Source: an uncultured Bacteroidaceae bacterium
Lineage (GTDB): Bacteria > Bacteroidota > Bacteroidia > Bacteroidales > Bacteroidaceae
Direction of reading: 5' to 3'
Length of the DNA: 64,000 bases
Assembly: GCA_944320965.1 (NCBI GenBank)
Contig: CALUJO010000004.1
Span: forward strand, 1 to 64,000
The translations under genes and the position numbers were made by a program. Within the stretch, counting starts at the first letter, position 1; each line of letters starts with the position of its first letter. Of this stretch, positions 8,386-17,217 are shown piece by piece. The notes beneath the pieces were generated by a model that had not been told where the DNA came from, ran no database searches, and worked only from the letters and a program-made list of their open reading frames with translations.

Positions 8386-10842
8386 TTACATTGGATCAAC
8401 GTCATAGTGCAGAATGAATGACTTGTATTTCTTCTCTTCCGTCATTTGTTTGTAAATATCTCTGAGCTGTTGCTTTACATATTTCATGTCCAGGCCGTTT
8501 TCTATTTTCAAAATGATTTTTCTTATATAGAAGGTCTGTATCCTAGAAACTGGCGGTTTGTCCGGACCTAAAATCCTTTCACCGAATATATGTTTCATCC
8601 TTGCCACCATGTCATTTGCAACAGCTTCGGCTACTTCGTTCGACTTGTGTCTGACATAAACGTTTATGAGCCTATAAAACGGTGGGTATCTGAACTGTTT
8701 CCTTTCAGCCATTTCCTGCTCGAACATGCCGTTATAGTCATTGTTTATGACTTTCTGTATTATAGGATTGTCCGGAGAATAGGTTTGCAGAATGACGGTC
8801 CCTCTTGTATTTTTTCTTCCGGCACGCCCGGCAACCTGAGCCATAAGCTGGAATGAACGTTCGTATGAGCGGAAATCAGGGAAGTTGAGCATATTGTCAG
8901 CATTCAGAATTCCCACGACACTTACATTGTCAAAGTCAAGTCCTTTTGAAATCATTTGTGTACCTACGAGTATATCCGTCTTGCCCTCACTGAAATCGCG
9001 GATAATGTTTTCGTATGCAGTCTTTGACTTTGTGGTATCCATATCAAGTCTTGATACCCTTGCTTTTGGGAATATGTCTTTTATACTGTCCTCTACAAGT
9101 TCTGTCCCGAATCCACGGTTACGGAGTTCGGTATCGTTACATGCCGGACAGCAGCGAGGAATGGCAGTTGTATAGCCACAATAGTGGCAGGTCATCTGCT
9201 GTGTTTCCTTATGGTAGGTAAGACTTACGTCGCAATGTATGCACCTTGGTACCCATCCGCACGTTCTGCATTCAATCATGGGGGCATATCCCCGGCGATT
9301 CTGGAACAGTATTATCTGTTCATGATTGTCCAATGCTGCCTTAATCTTGTCCATAAGCAGTGGTGAGAATTGGTTTGTCATCATTTTCCTGCGTCGTGCT
9401 TCCTTTATGTCCACCGGTATAATTTCGGGCAGTTTTATGTCCTTGTATCTTTCCGTTATGCTTACCAGTCCGTATTTCCCCTGTTTTGCATTATAATAAC
9501 TTTCGATTGATGGAGTTGCCGTGCCCAGCAGTACCTTTGCCTTGAACATTGTTGCCAGTACTATTGAAGTGTCGCGTGCGTTATATCTGGGGGCAGGGTC
9601 AAACTGCTTGAAAGTATTTTCGTGTTCCTCGTCCACAACTACAAGACCAAGTTCGCGGAAAGGGAGGAATACTGACGACCTTACACCGAGAATCAGCTTG
9701 TAAGGTTTGTCTCCAAGCTGCTTTTTCCATATTTCAACCCTCTCGGTATCGCTCAGTTTGGAATGATATACAATCAGACTGTCGCCGAAGACTTTCTCAA
9801 GTCTTGACGTTATCTGTGTAGTAAGCGCTATTTCAGGAAGCAGATACAGTACCTGTTTTCCTTCGTTCAGATGCTTTTGTATAAGGCTGATGTATATTTC
9901 TGTTTTTCCTGACGAAGTAACTCCGTGCAGAAGGCATACGTTTTTCTTTTCAAATACATTTTCAATTTCGTTGTAGGCATTCTGCTGTATCGGGTTCAGA
10001 CTGTTGGCTGGTCCGCTTTCACGGTTCTGTCTTAACAGACGTTCGGTTTCAACTTTTTCAATCTGGAATATACCTTTATCAACAAGAGCAGCCAGTACCG
10101 CCGGACTTACTTTTGATGCCTCTATAAGTTCGCTTTTCTTTACTTTGCGTGGAGAGGGGGAGTACATTCCTGACAGCTCAACATATTTCATAAGCACGGC
10201 AAGCTGTTTCTGTGCCCTTGACAGTGAGTTGAAAAGCCCTTCCATTGCAGTCCTGTCGCCGTATTTGCCGGACAGACTGACAAATGTCTCGGTCTTAGGA
10301 CGGAATCGTTTTTTTATTTCCTCCTTGACACATATCAGTCCGGCTTCCATCAGCTTTCTTATTGCCGGAAGTATATTTGGCGTTTTTGTTTCGCTTTCTA
10401 TTTTTGAAACGGAACATTCCTTTTCGTTTGCAATGATGTCAATGATTTGCTGTTCTTTTGGGCTGAGGCTTACGGCGTTGTCAAAATCTTCATTCAGCGT
10501 TACTACCGTTTCACTTTCAGGTTTCAGGCCGGATGGCAGTGCAGCCTTGCATACCTCTCCCATTGTACAGAGGTAGTAGTCTGCAATCCATTGCCAAAGT
10601 TTTATCTGAGTGCCGGTAAGTATCGGACTGTCATCAAGCAATTCTTCAAAATCCTTTACGGTATATCCTTTAGGCTCGTTTGTATGTACTTTTGTGACAA
10701 TTGCCGTATATTTCTTTTTCTGTCCGAACTGTACGACAATTCTACTCCCCGGAAATATCTCCTGACTGATATTTTCGGGAACTGAATAGGTATAGGTATT
10801 TGCTACCGGCAATGGGACTATAACGTCAACAAATCTTTTCAT
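8386..10842 (-). CDS. priA: Primosomal protein N' (replication restart helicase PriA)
   Basis: PriA is a 3'-to-5' DNA helicase that recognises stalled forks and reloads the replisome. The ATG at 10842 (MKRFVDVIVPLPV) fits the family's N-terminal 3'-DNA-binding domain better than an ATG 24 nt upstream; this gives 818 residues. Visible motifs are Walker A (GVTSSGKTE), the DEEH box (VVVDEEHENTFKQ), and a zinc-binding insert with four CX2C pairs (CRTC, CIHC, CHYC, CPAC). The helicase C-terminal half includes GTQMISKGLDF and the arginine-finger region QVAGRAGR. It is a single minus-strand gene; the -7 box TAACTTTG lies 22 nt upstream. Confidence 0.97.
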   Translation of the reverse strand: MKRFVDVIVPLPVANTYTYSVPENISQEIFPGSRIVVQFGQKKKYTAIVTKVHTNEPKGYTVKDFEELLDDSPILTGTQIKLWQWIADYYLCTMGEVCKAALPSGLKPESETVVTLNEDFDNAVSLSPKEQQIIDIIANEKECSVSKIESETKTPNILPAIRKLMEAGLICVKEEIKKRFRPKTETFVSLSGKYGDRTAMEGLFNSLSRAQKQLAVLMKYVELSGMYSPSPRKVKKSELIEASKVSPAVLAALVDKGIFQIEKVETERLLRQNRESGPANSLNPIQQNAYNEIENVFEKKNVCLLHGVTSSGKTEIYISLIQKHLNEGKQVLYLLPEIALTTQITSRLEKVFGDSLIVYHSKLSDTERVEIWKKQLGDKPYKLILGVRSSVFLPFRELGLVVVDEEHENTFKQFDPAPRYNARDTSIVLATMFKAKVLLGTATPSIESYYNAKQGKYGLVSITERYKDIKLPEIIPVDIKEARRRKMMTNQFSPLLMDKIKAALDNHEQIILFQNRRGYAPMIECRTCGWVPRCIHCDVSLTYHKETQQMTCHYCGYTTAIPRCCPACNDTELRNRGFGTELVEDSIKDIFPKARVSRLDMDTTKSKTAYENIIRDFSEGKTDILVGTQMISKGLDFDNVSVVGILNADNMLNFPDFRSYERSFQLMAQVAGRAGRKNTRGTVILQTYSPDNPIIQKVINNDYNGMFEQEMAERKQFRYPPFYRLINVYVRHKSNEVAEAVANDMVARMKHIFGERILGPDKPPVSRIQTFYIRKIILKIENGLDMKYVKQQLRDIYKQMTEEKKYKSFILHYDVDPM

Positions 10843-10863
10843 TTTTACGATTGCATTGGATTG

Positions 10864-10871
10864 CAAAGTTA
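10864..10871 (-). promoter_or_regulatory. -7 box for priA
   Basis: CAAAGTTA on the plus strand reads TAACTTTG on the minus strand, a perfect TAnnTTTG. The expected leader is about 15 nt. Confidence 0.6.
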
Positions 10872-11022
10872 TAAAAAATGCAGTTCCCGATTGTTCAACA
10901 GATGGTTCTTTGTTGAAAAAACAGCAATATCCCTTTGTCCGTCATTCATTTCATTTTTTATCCGGAATTCTGTTTTTATGAACTTTTAATGGGATATGGA
11001 ATATTCAGTATTCATTTTTGTG

Positions 11023-11030
11023 TAATTTTG
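11023..11030 (+). promoter_or_regulatory. -7 box for the coiled-coil membrane protein
   Basis: TAATTTTG matches TAnnTTTG and lies 33 nt before the start codon. The -33 region is weak. Confidence 0.55.
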
Positions 11031-11063
11031 CACTTCATTGGATTTTGACTATTAATACTTTGT

Positions 11064-11942
11064 ATGTCTATGGATAAGAATAAAAAACTTTTTGTATCGG
11101 CATTTGTGCTGTTGGCTGCGGGGCTTATCGTATTTCTCGTATTGTTTTTGCGTGAAAAGAAGGCGGGAAATGAAATGGCACAGCTGTTTGAACTGGAAAA
11201 AGAAGAAATGAGCAATGACTATCTGAGTTATGCCCAGCAGTATGACGAATTGCAGGAAATAATAACAAACGACTCTTTGCGTGTTTTGCTTGACCGTGAA
11301 AAAATGCGTGTCCAAAGGCTTCTTGAAGAACTTCAGGCAGTAAAGCGTTCGGATGCAGCGGAGATAATGCGATTGAAAAAAGAACTGAAGACCGTGCGTG
11401 AGGTGATGCGCAACTATGTGATGCAGATTGACTCGCTTGGCAGACTGAACAAACAGCTTGGCGATGAGAACAAAAAACTGAAACGCAGAAATGAAGAAGT
11501 CGTTTCGCAGGTATCGACACTGAAGGAAGAAAAGGAGGTTTTGACAGAAAAGGTGACTATTGCTTCAAAACTCAATGCCAGCAACATTGTTGTTGAGAAG
11601 AATAACAAACGCGGAAAGACGGCAAGACGTATAAAGGATTTGACACAGCTTGTATTCCATTTCAATATCGACAGAAATCCGAGTGCAGAGAGCGGCGTAA
11701 AGACCGTATACCTCAGAATAATGAAACCGGACAACAGTGTGCTGACAAAGAGCAGTGGCAATACATTTGCCTTTGAAAATACAAGACTTACCTATTCAAT
11801 AAAGCGTGAAATAGAGTATGGCGGCGATGCTGTTCCTGTAACAATGTACTGGAATGTTGAAGAATTCCTCTTTGAAGGAAAGTATCAGGTTGACATCTTT
11901 ATAGACGGAAATGTGGTAGGAACTTCTTATTTTGAGTTGTAA
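11064..11942 (+). CDS. Membrane-anchored coiled-coil protein, function unknown
   Basis: This 292-residue protein starts with a short basic cytosolic tail and one transmembrane segment (about residues 8-29, LFVSAFVLLAAGLIVFLVLF). A long charged heptad-like coiled coil spans roughly residues 35-180 (ELEKEEM, LKKELKTVREVM, LKRRNEEVVSQV). The last 100 residues look like a beta-sandwich (TVYLRIMKPDNSVL to GTSYFEL). A bitopic inner-membrane protein with a periplasmic coiled coil and C-terminal domain is inferred. I do not recognise a named family. It is monocistronic, with its own promoter and terminator. Confidence 0.75.
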   Translation: MSMDKNKKLFVSAFVLLAAGLIVFLVLFLREKKAGNEMAQLFELEKEEMSNDYLSYAQQYDELQEIITNDSLRVLLDREKMRVQRLLEELQAVKRSDAAEIMRLKKELKTVREVMRNYVMQIDSLGRLNKQLGDENKKLKRRNEEVVSQVSTLKEEKEVLTEKVTIASKLNASNIVVEKNNKRGKTARRIKDLTQLVFHFNIDRNPSAESGVKTVYLRIMKPDNSVLTKSSGNTFAFENTRLTYSIKREIEYGGDAVPVTMYWNVEEFLFEGKYQVDIFIDGNVVGTSYFEL

Positions 11943-11975
11943 ATGTAGCGGGTAATATCTGTAAATCATATAATG

Positions 11976-12024
11976 ACCGGATATGGCAAATGGGGAAAGA
12001 TTTGTTTCATATCCGGTTTTTATT
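11976..12024 (+). terminator. Terminator after the coiled-coil protein gene
   Basis: ACCGGATATG (11976-11985) pairs with CATATCCGGT (12008-12017). An inner AAAT/ATTT pairing extends the stem, and TTTTATTT follows. Confidence 0.85.
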
Positions 12025-12067
12025 TTAGTCTGTTGCCATATTCTTTGAAAATGTTCTTTTATTTCTA

Positions 12068-12130
12068 AAACCGTAGCTTCGGTTTTAAAACCAAAGGCTT
12101 TGTTCTTGAAACCGAAGACTTCGGTTTTGG
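12068..12130. repeat. 21-nt periodic array 2 (three units)
   Basis: Three 21-nt units start at 12068, 12089 and 12110. Units 1 and 3 contain near-palindromes of the type ACCGAAGnCTTCGGTTTT; unit 2 is a diverged copy (ACCAAAGGCTTTGTTCTT). The array lies between the preceding terminator and the promoter of the CDF transporter gene, the same kind of position as array 1. Confidence 0.8.
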
Positions 12131-12184
12131 CTTGTCTTTATTGAAAAATATTTTTCTATCCGTAGGTTTGTTGGATTTTTGCAA

Positions 12185-12214
12185 CTTGATTGCAAATAAC
12201 TTTGCCTAACTTTG
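12185..12214 (+). promoter_or_regulatory. Promoter region of the CDF-Fur operon
   Basis: Two -7 boxes overlap here in tandem, TAACTTTG at 12197-12204 and TAACTTTG at 12207-12214. CTTG at 12185-12188 is an 18-nt-spaced -33 for the second. The start codon is at 12268. Confidence 0.55.
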
Positions 12215-12267
12215 TGGTGTGAAATAAAAACAGAATGCTGTAAGGTTCTGTTTATAAAACTATTATT

Positions 12268-13170
12268 ATGGAACATCATCACCATCATCATGATCACAGC
12301 CACAAGATTGAATCTTTGAATTCAGTGTTTATAATATCCATAGTCCTGAACCTTTTGTTTGTAGCGGTTGAGGCTGCGGTAGGACTTTGGGGAAATTCGT
12401 TGGGATTGTTGTCGGATGCCGGTCACAACCTGGGCGACGTGTTCAGTCTTTTGCTTGCTATGTTTGCTTTCAAGCTCGCTGCCGTACATTCAAACAGGAA
12501 ATATACATACGGATATAAGAAGAGTACAATACTCATATCATTGGTAAATGCCCTGATTCTGGTTGCTGCGGTTGTTGCAATATTTGTAGAGAGTATAAGA
12601 AAATTCAGAAATCCGGAGCCGGTCAACGGTGATATGGTTATATGGACTGCAGTTATAGGTATTGCGGTTAACGGCCTGACTGCCTTTCTGCTGATGAAAC
12701 GACAGAAGGGTGACCTGAATGTCAGAGGTGCCTTCATGCACATGGTTGCCGATACGCTTGTATCCTTTGGTGTAGTTGTATCGGGTATTGTAATAAAATA
12801 TACCGGACTTTACTTTATCGACCCGATTGTCGGCATTGTAATTTCTGTCGTGATACTTGTTTCAACATGGAACTTGCTATCAGAGAGTATCCGTCTTTCG
12901 CTTGACGGAGTTCCTGCCAATATTGATATTGAAGACTTGAAGTCGGAAATGGAGAGTGTCCCGAATGTTTCGGGTGTACATCATCTCCATGTCTGGGCAA
13001 TCAGTACAAGTGATTCGGCTCTTACTGCTCATGTAGTCATAAACTCAATGAATGATATGAAGAGAATCAAGGATGAAATCAAGTCAAGAATAGCGGAAAA
13101 GGGAATAACGCATGCAACCCTTGAATTTGAAGAGGTGGGTGAAGTTTGTGTCAATAACGATTGCTGCTGA
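12268..13170 (+). CDS. Cation diffusion facilitator, probable zinc exporter
   Basis: This 300-residue inner-membrane antiporter of the CDF family most likely exports Zn2+ (possibly Co2+ or Cd2+) in exchange for protons. The N-terminus MEHHHHHHDHSH has six consecutive natural histidines, a probable metal-sensing or loading tail. The transport site is seen as LSDAGHNLGDV (D50, H53, D57) in TM2 and HMVADTLVS in TM5. The C-terminal cytosolic ferredoxin-like domain contains HHLHVWAIS. A Fur-family regulator begins 2 nt after its stop codon, so the pair is one operon and probably a zinc-homeostasis unit. Metal specificity is inferred. Confidence 0.92.
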   Translation: MEHHHHHHDHSHKIESLNSVFIISIVLNLLFVAVEAAVGLWGNSLGLLSDAGHNLGDVFSLLLAMFAFKLAAVHSNRKYTYGYKKSTILISLVNALILVAAVVAIFVESIRKFRNPEPVNGDMVIWTAVIGIAVNGLTAFLLMKRQKGDLNVRGAFMHMVADTLVSFGVVVSGIVIKYTGLYFIDPIVGIVISVVILVSTWNLLSESIRLSLDGVPANIDIEDLKSEMESVPNVSGVHHLHVWAISTSDSALTAHVVINSMNDMKRIKDEIKSRIAEKGITHATLEFEEVGEVCVNNDCC

Positions 13171-13172
13171 TT

Positions 13173-13613
13173 ATGGAATCTAATGAAAAAGACTGTTCCG
13201 GCTGTCTGGAAAGAAAAGGGATTCGTCCCACTGCCAACCGTATGCTTGTCTATTGCGCGATGAAAAGGTCGCACAAGGCATTGTCGTTGGGCGAACTTGA
13301 AGAAATACTTGAGACCGTTGACAAATCAAGCATTTCAAGAACGTTGAATCTGTTCCTCGAAAACCATCTTTTGCACTCCATGGAAGACGGTGAAGGTGTG
13401 GTGAAATATGAATTGTGTGAAGGACACGGAACATGTTCGGTGGATGACATGCATCCTCACTTCTATTGTGAAATGTGTCATCGCCTTTTCTGTTTGAAGA
13501 CGGTTCATATTCCTATGGTGGAGATGCCTGACGGATATGTCGTAAATTCGGTGAACTATATGGTCAAGGGGATATGTCCCGACTGTTCATGCAAAACAAA
13601 AAAGCCTATTTGA
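13173..13613 (+). CDS. Fur-family metalloregulator (Zur-like)
   Basis: This 146-residue metal-dependent repressor has an N-terminal winged helix (about residues 10-80, GIRPTANRMLVYCAM, SISRTLNLFLENHLL) and a C-terminal dimerisation half with the structural zinc pairs CEMC and CPDC. An HPHFYCEMC stretch carries the usual metal-binding His/Cys. The ATG at 13173 is chosen over an upstream in-frame TTG that would overlap the transporter gene. Operon context with a CDF exporter suggests zinc sensing, but Fur-family metal type cannot be settled from sequence. Its own operator was not found; autoregulation from the promoter at about 12200 is plausible. Confidence 0.88.
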   Translation: MESNEKDCSGCLERKGIRPTANRMLVYCAMKRSHKALSLGELEEILETVDKSSISRTLNLFLENHLLHSMEDGEGVVKYELCEGHGTCSVDDMHPHFYCEMCHRLFCLKTVHIPMVEMPDGYVVNSVNYMVKGICPDCSCKTKKPI

Positions 13614-13644
13614 TAAATGTTTAGTTAATTTGACTTGCCGCCCT

Positions 13645-13675
13645 TTTGTTCATTGCCTCAAACATAGTAAATTTG
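13645..13675 (+). promoter_or_regulatory. Promoter abutting the DUF454 start codon
   Basis: TTTG (13645-13648) and TAAATTTG (13668-13675) have the ideal 19-nt spacing. The ATG is only 4 nt after the -7 box, so the mRNA should be leaderless or nearly so. Confidence 0.75.
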
Positions 13676-13679
13676 CGCA

Positions 13680-14045
13680 ATGAAAGTTTTATATATAATT
13701 GTAGGGTCACTGGCATTGGCGCTTGGAGTTGTCGGAATGTTTCTTCCGCTTCTTCCTACCACTCCCTTTCTTCTTCTTTCGGCTGCAATGTACTTCCGCA
13801 GTTCGGAAAGGTTGTACAAATGGTTGCTTGACAGGAAAGTGATAGGCGGCTACATACGCCAGTTCCGTGAGACAAAAGCTATTCCTCTGCATGCCAAGAT
13901 AGTATCTGTTTCAATGGTATGGATAACAATTCTTTATTGCATATTTTTCGTACTTGACAAGATTGTGCTGCAGATATTGCTTTTTGCAATAGCACTTGCC
14001 GTTTCCATACATATATTGAGTTACAGGACACTTAAAAAGAAATAA
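13680..14045 (+). CDS. DUF454 (YbaN-like) inner-membrane protein
   Basis: This 121-residue protein has transmembrane segments at about residues 3-25, 70-90 and 92-112. The family signature is GMFLPLLPTTPFLLLSAAMYFRSS, with the conserved PLLPTTPF. DUF454 members such as E. coli YbaN are small inner-membrane proteins of unknown function. The predicted promoter ends 4 nt before the ATG. The radical SAM gene follows after 10 nt and is probably cotranscribed. Confidence 0.9.
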   Translation: MKVLYIIVGSLALALGVVGMFLPLLPTTPFLLLSAAMYFRSSERLYKWLLDRKVIGGYIRQFRETKAIPLHAKIVSVSMVWITILYCIFFVLDKIVLQILLFAIALAVSIHILSYRTLKKK

Positions 14046-14055
14046 TCAGACATAA

Positions 14056-14973
14056 ATGTTTTTATACAACGACTATTCCACATATATAAAGAATCTTTTC
14101 GGCTGCAAGGTCCAGAAAATATCTGTCAATGCGGCATTTACCTGTCCAAACCGTGACGGGAAACTGGGTAGGGGAGGATGCACTTACTGCAATAACCGCA
14201 CTTTCAATCCAGAATATTGCGATACGGGAAAGAGTATAACGCAACAATTGGAGGAGGGAAAGCAGTTTTTCTCCAGAAAATATCCCGAAATGAAATATCT
14301 TGCCTATTTCCAGGCATATACAAATACTTACGGAGAACTGGAAGTACTGAAACGGAAGTATGAGGAAGCGTTGGCTGTTGACGGTATGCTTGGGCTGGTT
14401 ATAGGCACACGCCCCGATTGTATGCCCGATTCTCTTCTTGATTACCTTGAGAATCTGGCAAAATACATTCATGTGACTGTTGAATATGGAATAGAAAGTA
14501 TTGACGACAATATACTGAGACATATTAACCGCGGGCATGATTTTGCAACAGCCCGTGATGCAGTTGAGCGTACTGCCGCACGAGGAATACCTGTTGGGGT
14601 GCATATGATTCTCGGATTGCCAGGCGAAGATAAGGAAGCTGTCCTGAAGCAGCCTTATGTCCTTTCGGAACTCCCTGTTACTACAATAAAGCTTCATCAG
14701 CTGCAGATTATACGCGGAACCGTAATGGGAGAAGAGTATTTGCGGCATCCAGAGAGGTTCTGCCTTTTCGGTGTTGACGATTATATTGAAACGGTTGTCG
14801 GGTACATTGCTAGACTTAGAGGGGACATTGTTATAGAAAGGTTCGTTTCGCAATCGCCTAAAAAACTTCTTCTGGCGCCAGATTGGGGACTTAAAAACCA
14901 TGAGTTTACGGACAAGGTAAAGAAAAGGATGGTAGAATTGTTTGTATATCAGGGAAAACTATATGGTATTTGA
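14056..14973 (+). CDS. Radical SAM protein, TIGR01212 (YhcC-like)
   Basis: This 305-residue protein is a member of the YhcC/TIGR01212 radical SAM family. The [4Fe-4S] ligands are C30, C42 and C45 (CPNRDGKLGRGGCTYC), the spaced variant typical of this family. The SAM-binding glycine motif and a TIM-barrel pattern (GLVIGTRPDC, HVTVEYGIES, GVHMILGLPGE) follow. The substrate of the family is not established. It lies 10 nt after the DUF454 gene. Confidence 0.9.
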   Translation: MFLYNDYSTYIKNLFGCKVQKISVNAAFTCPNRDGKLGRGGCTYCNNRTFNPEYCDTGKSITQQLEEGKQFFSRKYPEMKYLAYFQAYTNTYGELEVLKRKYEEALAVDGMLGLVIGTRPDCMPDSLLDYLENLAKYIHVTVEYGIESIDDNILRHINRGHDFATARDAVERTAARGIPVGVHMILGLPGEDKEAVLKQPYVLSELPVTTIKLHQLQIIRGTVMGEEYLRHPERFCLFGVDDYIETVVGYIARLRGDIVIERFVSQSPKKLLLAPDWGLKNHEFTDKVKKRMVELFVYQGKLYGI

Positions 14974-14984
14974 GAAATAATGAC

Positions 14985-14992
14985 TAATTTTG
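14985..14992 (+). promoter_or_regulatory. -7 box for the flavodiiron gene
   Basis: TAATTTTG is a perfect TAnnTTTG, 30 nt before the ATG at 15022. The -33 region is not well matched. Confidence 0.55.
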
Positions 14993-15021
14993 CATAACGT
15001 TATAAATAAACATTGTTAGCG

Positions 15022-16209
15022 ATGAATATTACAGATAGTATTTTTTATGTCGGTGTAAATGACCGCAACAAACATTTGTTTGAAGGACTGTGGCCTGTTC
15101 CTTACGGCGTTTCCTATAATTCTTATATTATTTCAGACGGTAAGACAGCTCTTGTTGATACTGTTGACGTGAATTTCTTTGACAAGTATATAGGCAAGAT
15201 TCACGAAGTTATCGGTGATAGAAAAATAGATTATCTGATAATCAACCATATGGAACCGGACCATTCAGGTTCAATAAAGCTTATCAGAAAATATTATCCT
15301 GATATTGTTCTTGTAGGTAACAAGCAGACACTGGCTATGGTGAACGGTTATTACGGTGAAACCGGTGCGACTCTTGAAGTAAAGGACGGAGATGTGTTGT
15401 CGTTGGGCAAGCACCAGCTGTCATTCCATCTTATACCTATGGTTCATTGGCCGGAAACAATGGTAACATATGACAGTACAGAGAACGTTCTTTTCTCGGG
15501 TGATGCTTTCGGATGTTTCGGAGCCTTGAACGGTGGCGTTATTGATTGCAAGATAAACACTGATATATATTGGGATGAGATGGAGCGTTACTATTCATGT
15601 ATAGTAGGAAAATACGGAGCTCAGGTTCAGCGTGCTCTTGCAAAGCTTGCCGGAATACCAATAGATACAATCTGTTCTACACACGGACCAGTGTGGAGAG
15701 AGGAAATTCCAAGGGTTATTTCTGTATATGACAGGCTGAGTAAATATGAAGCCGAAGAGGGCGTTGTAATTGCATACGGAACAATGTATGGCAATACAGA
15801 ACAGATGGCTGAGACTATAGCCGAAACATTATCGGAAAACGGAATAAGAAACGTTGTTCTGCATAACCTTTCAAAATCAGACCAGTCATATGTGCTGAAA
15901 GATATATTCAAATATAAAGGGCTGATTCTTGGTGCTCCTACATATAACAACAGCATTTATCCTGAAATGGAATACCTTATGTCAAAACTGGAAATGAGAG
16001 ATTTGAAACACCGTTATTTGGGATGTTTCGGTTCATTTACATGGGCTGGCCAGGCTGTAAGAAGACTTGACGCATTTGCCGACAAGGTTAAATATGAGGT
16101 AGTTGCTTCTTCTGTTGAAATGAAACAGGGATTTTGTAGCGATATTAAAGAAAAATGTATAAATTTGGCTGTTGCTATGGCAGACAGATTGAAATCGGAC
16201 AGAATTTAA
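15022..16209 (+). CDS. Flavodiiron protein (FprA-type A-flavoprotein)
   Basis: This 395-residue cytosolic enzyme reduces O2 to water and/or NO to N2O, protecting anaerobes from oxygen and nitrosative stress. The beta-lactamase-like half carries the diiron ligands H76, E78, D80 and H81 (INHMEPDHSG), then further His/Asp in MVHWPETM, FSGDAFG and STHGPVW. The C-terminal flavodoxin domain starts near residue 250 with the FMN loop YGTMYGNTEQMAE. There is no rubredoxin or flavin-reductase extension. The ATG at 15022 is preferred to a TTG nine nt upstream. nagB follows after 22 nt. Confidence 0.95.
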   Translation: MNITDSIFYVGVNDRNKHLFEGLWPVPYGVSYNSYIISDGKTALVDTVDVNFFDKYIGKIHEVIGDRKIDYLIINHMEPDHSGSIKLIRKYYPDIVLVGNKQTLAMVNGYYGETGATLEVKDGDVLSLGKHQLSFHLIPMVHWPETMVTYDSTENVLFSGDAFGCFGALNGGVIDCKINTDIYWDEMERYYSCIVGKYGAQVQRALAKLAGIPIDTICSTHGPVWREEIPRVISVYDRLSKYEAEEGVVIAYGTMYGNTEQMAETIAETLSENGIRNVVLHNLSKSDQSYVLKDIFKYKGLILGAPTYNNSIYPEMEYLMSKLEMRDLKHRYLGCFGSFTWAGQAVRRLDAFADKVKYEVVASSVEMKQGFCSDIKEKCINLAVAMADRLKSDRI

Positions 16210-16231
16210 CGAATTATTTAAATAAACTACT

Positions 16232-17044
16232 ATGAGATTAATTATTGAACCTGATTATCAGAATGTATCACAGTGGGCAGCAAACTATGTGGCTGCAAAG
16301 ATTAAGGCAGCAAATCCTACCCCTGAAAAACCTTTTGTACTGGGATTGCCAACAGGATCTTCTCCACTTGGAATGTACAAGGCTCTTATCGAACTTAACA
16401 AGAAAGGTGTTGTTTCGTTTGAAAATGTGATTACTTTCAATATGGATGAATATGTAGGTCTTCCTGAAGAACATCCTGAAAGCTATCATTCTTTTATGTG
16501 GAACAATTTCTTCAGCCATATTGATATCAAGCGTGAAAACGTAAACATTCTTAACGGTAACGCTGGTGATTTGAAGGCTGAATGCGAAAGATATGAAGCA
16601 AAAATCAAGGAAGTAGGCGGAATTGACCTGTTTCTTGGCGGTATAGGTCCTGACGGACATATTGCATTCAACGAACCGGGTTCTTCTTTGAACTCACGTA
16701 CAAGAGTAAAAACTCTTACAACTGATACAATCATTGCAAACTCACGTTTCTTTGACAATGATGTAAACAAGGTTCCAAAAACAGCCTTGACTGTTGGTGT
16801 GGGTACAGTACTTTCTGCAAAAGAAGTACTTATTATTGTAAACGGACACAACAAGTCACGTGCCCTTTACCATGCTGTTGAAGGTGCAATTACACAGATG
16901 TGGACTATCAGCGCATTACAGTTGCACGAAAAAGGCATCATTGTTTGTGACGATGCTGCTACTGCAGAACTTAAAGTCGGAACATACAGATATTTTAAAG
17001 ATATTGAATGTCGCAATCTTGACCCACAGTCACTGCTTGCATAA
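16232..17044 (+). CDS. nagB: Glucosamine-6-phosphate deaminase
   Basis: This 270-residue enzyme converts glucosamine-6-phosphate to fructose-6-phosphate and ammonia, feeding amino sugars from peptidoglycan, chitin or mucin into glycolysis. Active-site residues at the E. coli NagB positions are visible: D72 (NMDEY), D141, H143 and E148 ([12 protein letters not shown]). The phosphate loop is [15 protein letters not shown]. Length is the family norm. It follows the flavodiiron gene by 22 nt and ends in a strong terminator. Confidence 0.97.
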   Translation: MRLIIEPDYQNVSQWAANYVAAKIKAANPTPEKPFVLGLPTGSSPLGMYKALIELNKKGVVSFENVITFNMDEYVGLPEEHPESYHSFMWNNFFSHIDIKRENVNILNGNAGDLKAECERYEAKIKEVGGIDLFLGGIGPDGHIAFNEPGSSLNSRTRVKTLTTDTIIANSRFFDNDVNKVPKTALTVGVGTVLSAKEVLIIVNGHNKSRALYHAVEGAITQMWTISALQLHEKGIIVCDDAATAELKVGTYRYFKDIECRNLDPQSLLA

Positions 17045-17054
17045 TGACTATTAT

Positions 17055-17086
17055 AAATAAGGCTGTCTATAAAGGCAGCCTTATTT
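17055..17086 (+). terminator. nagB terminator
   Basis: AAATAAGGCTG (17055-17065) pairs with CAGCCTTATTT (17076-17086) across a 10-nt loop; the T-rich end continues as GTTT. Confidence 0.85.
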
Positions 17087-17170
17087 GTTTAAAGTAGTAT
17101 GTGCAAGTATCTTTTGGATAATGATATGTAGTTTTTTATTTCAAATCTTACATATTAGAAAAATAATTAG

Positions 17171-17178
17171 TAATTTTG
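17171..17178 (+). promoter_or_regulatory. -7 box for fba
   Basis: TAATTTTG is a perfect TAnnTTTG, 40 nt before the ATG. Confidence 0.55.
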
Positions 17179-17217
17179 CAGACAAATAAAATACTAACTT
17201 AAATATAAATAGGTATT

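Noticed and set aside
10004-10576. A 190-codon plus-strand frame opposite priA
   Set aside because: Lies fully inside priA on the other strand, with no promoter or domain.
14062-14901. A 279-codon minus-strand open frame opposite the radical SAM gene
   Set aside because: It mirrors a conserved enzyme, has no recognisable domain and no upstream signals on that strand.
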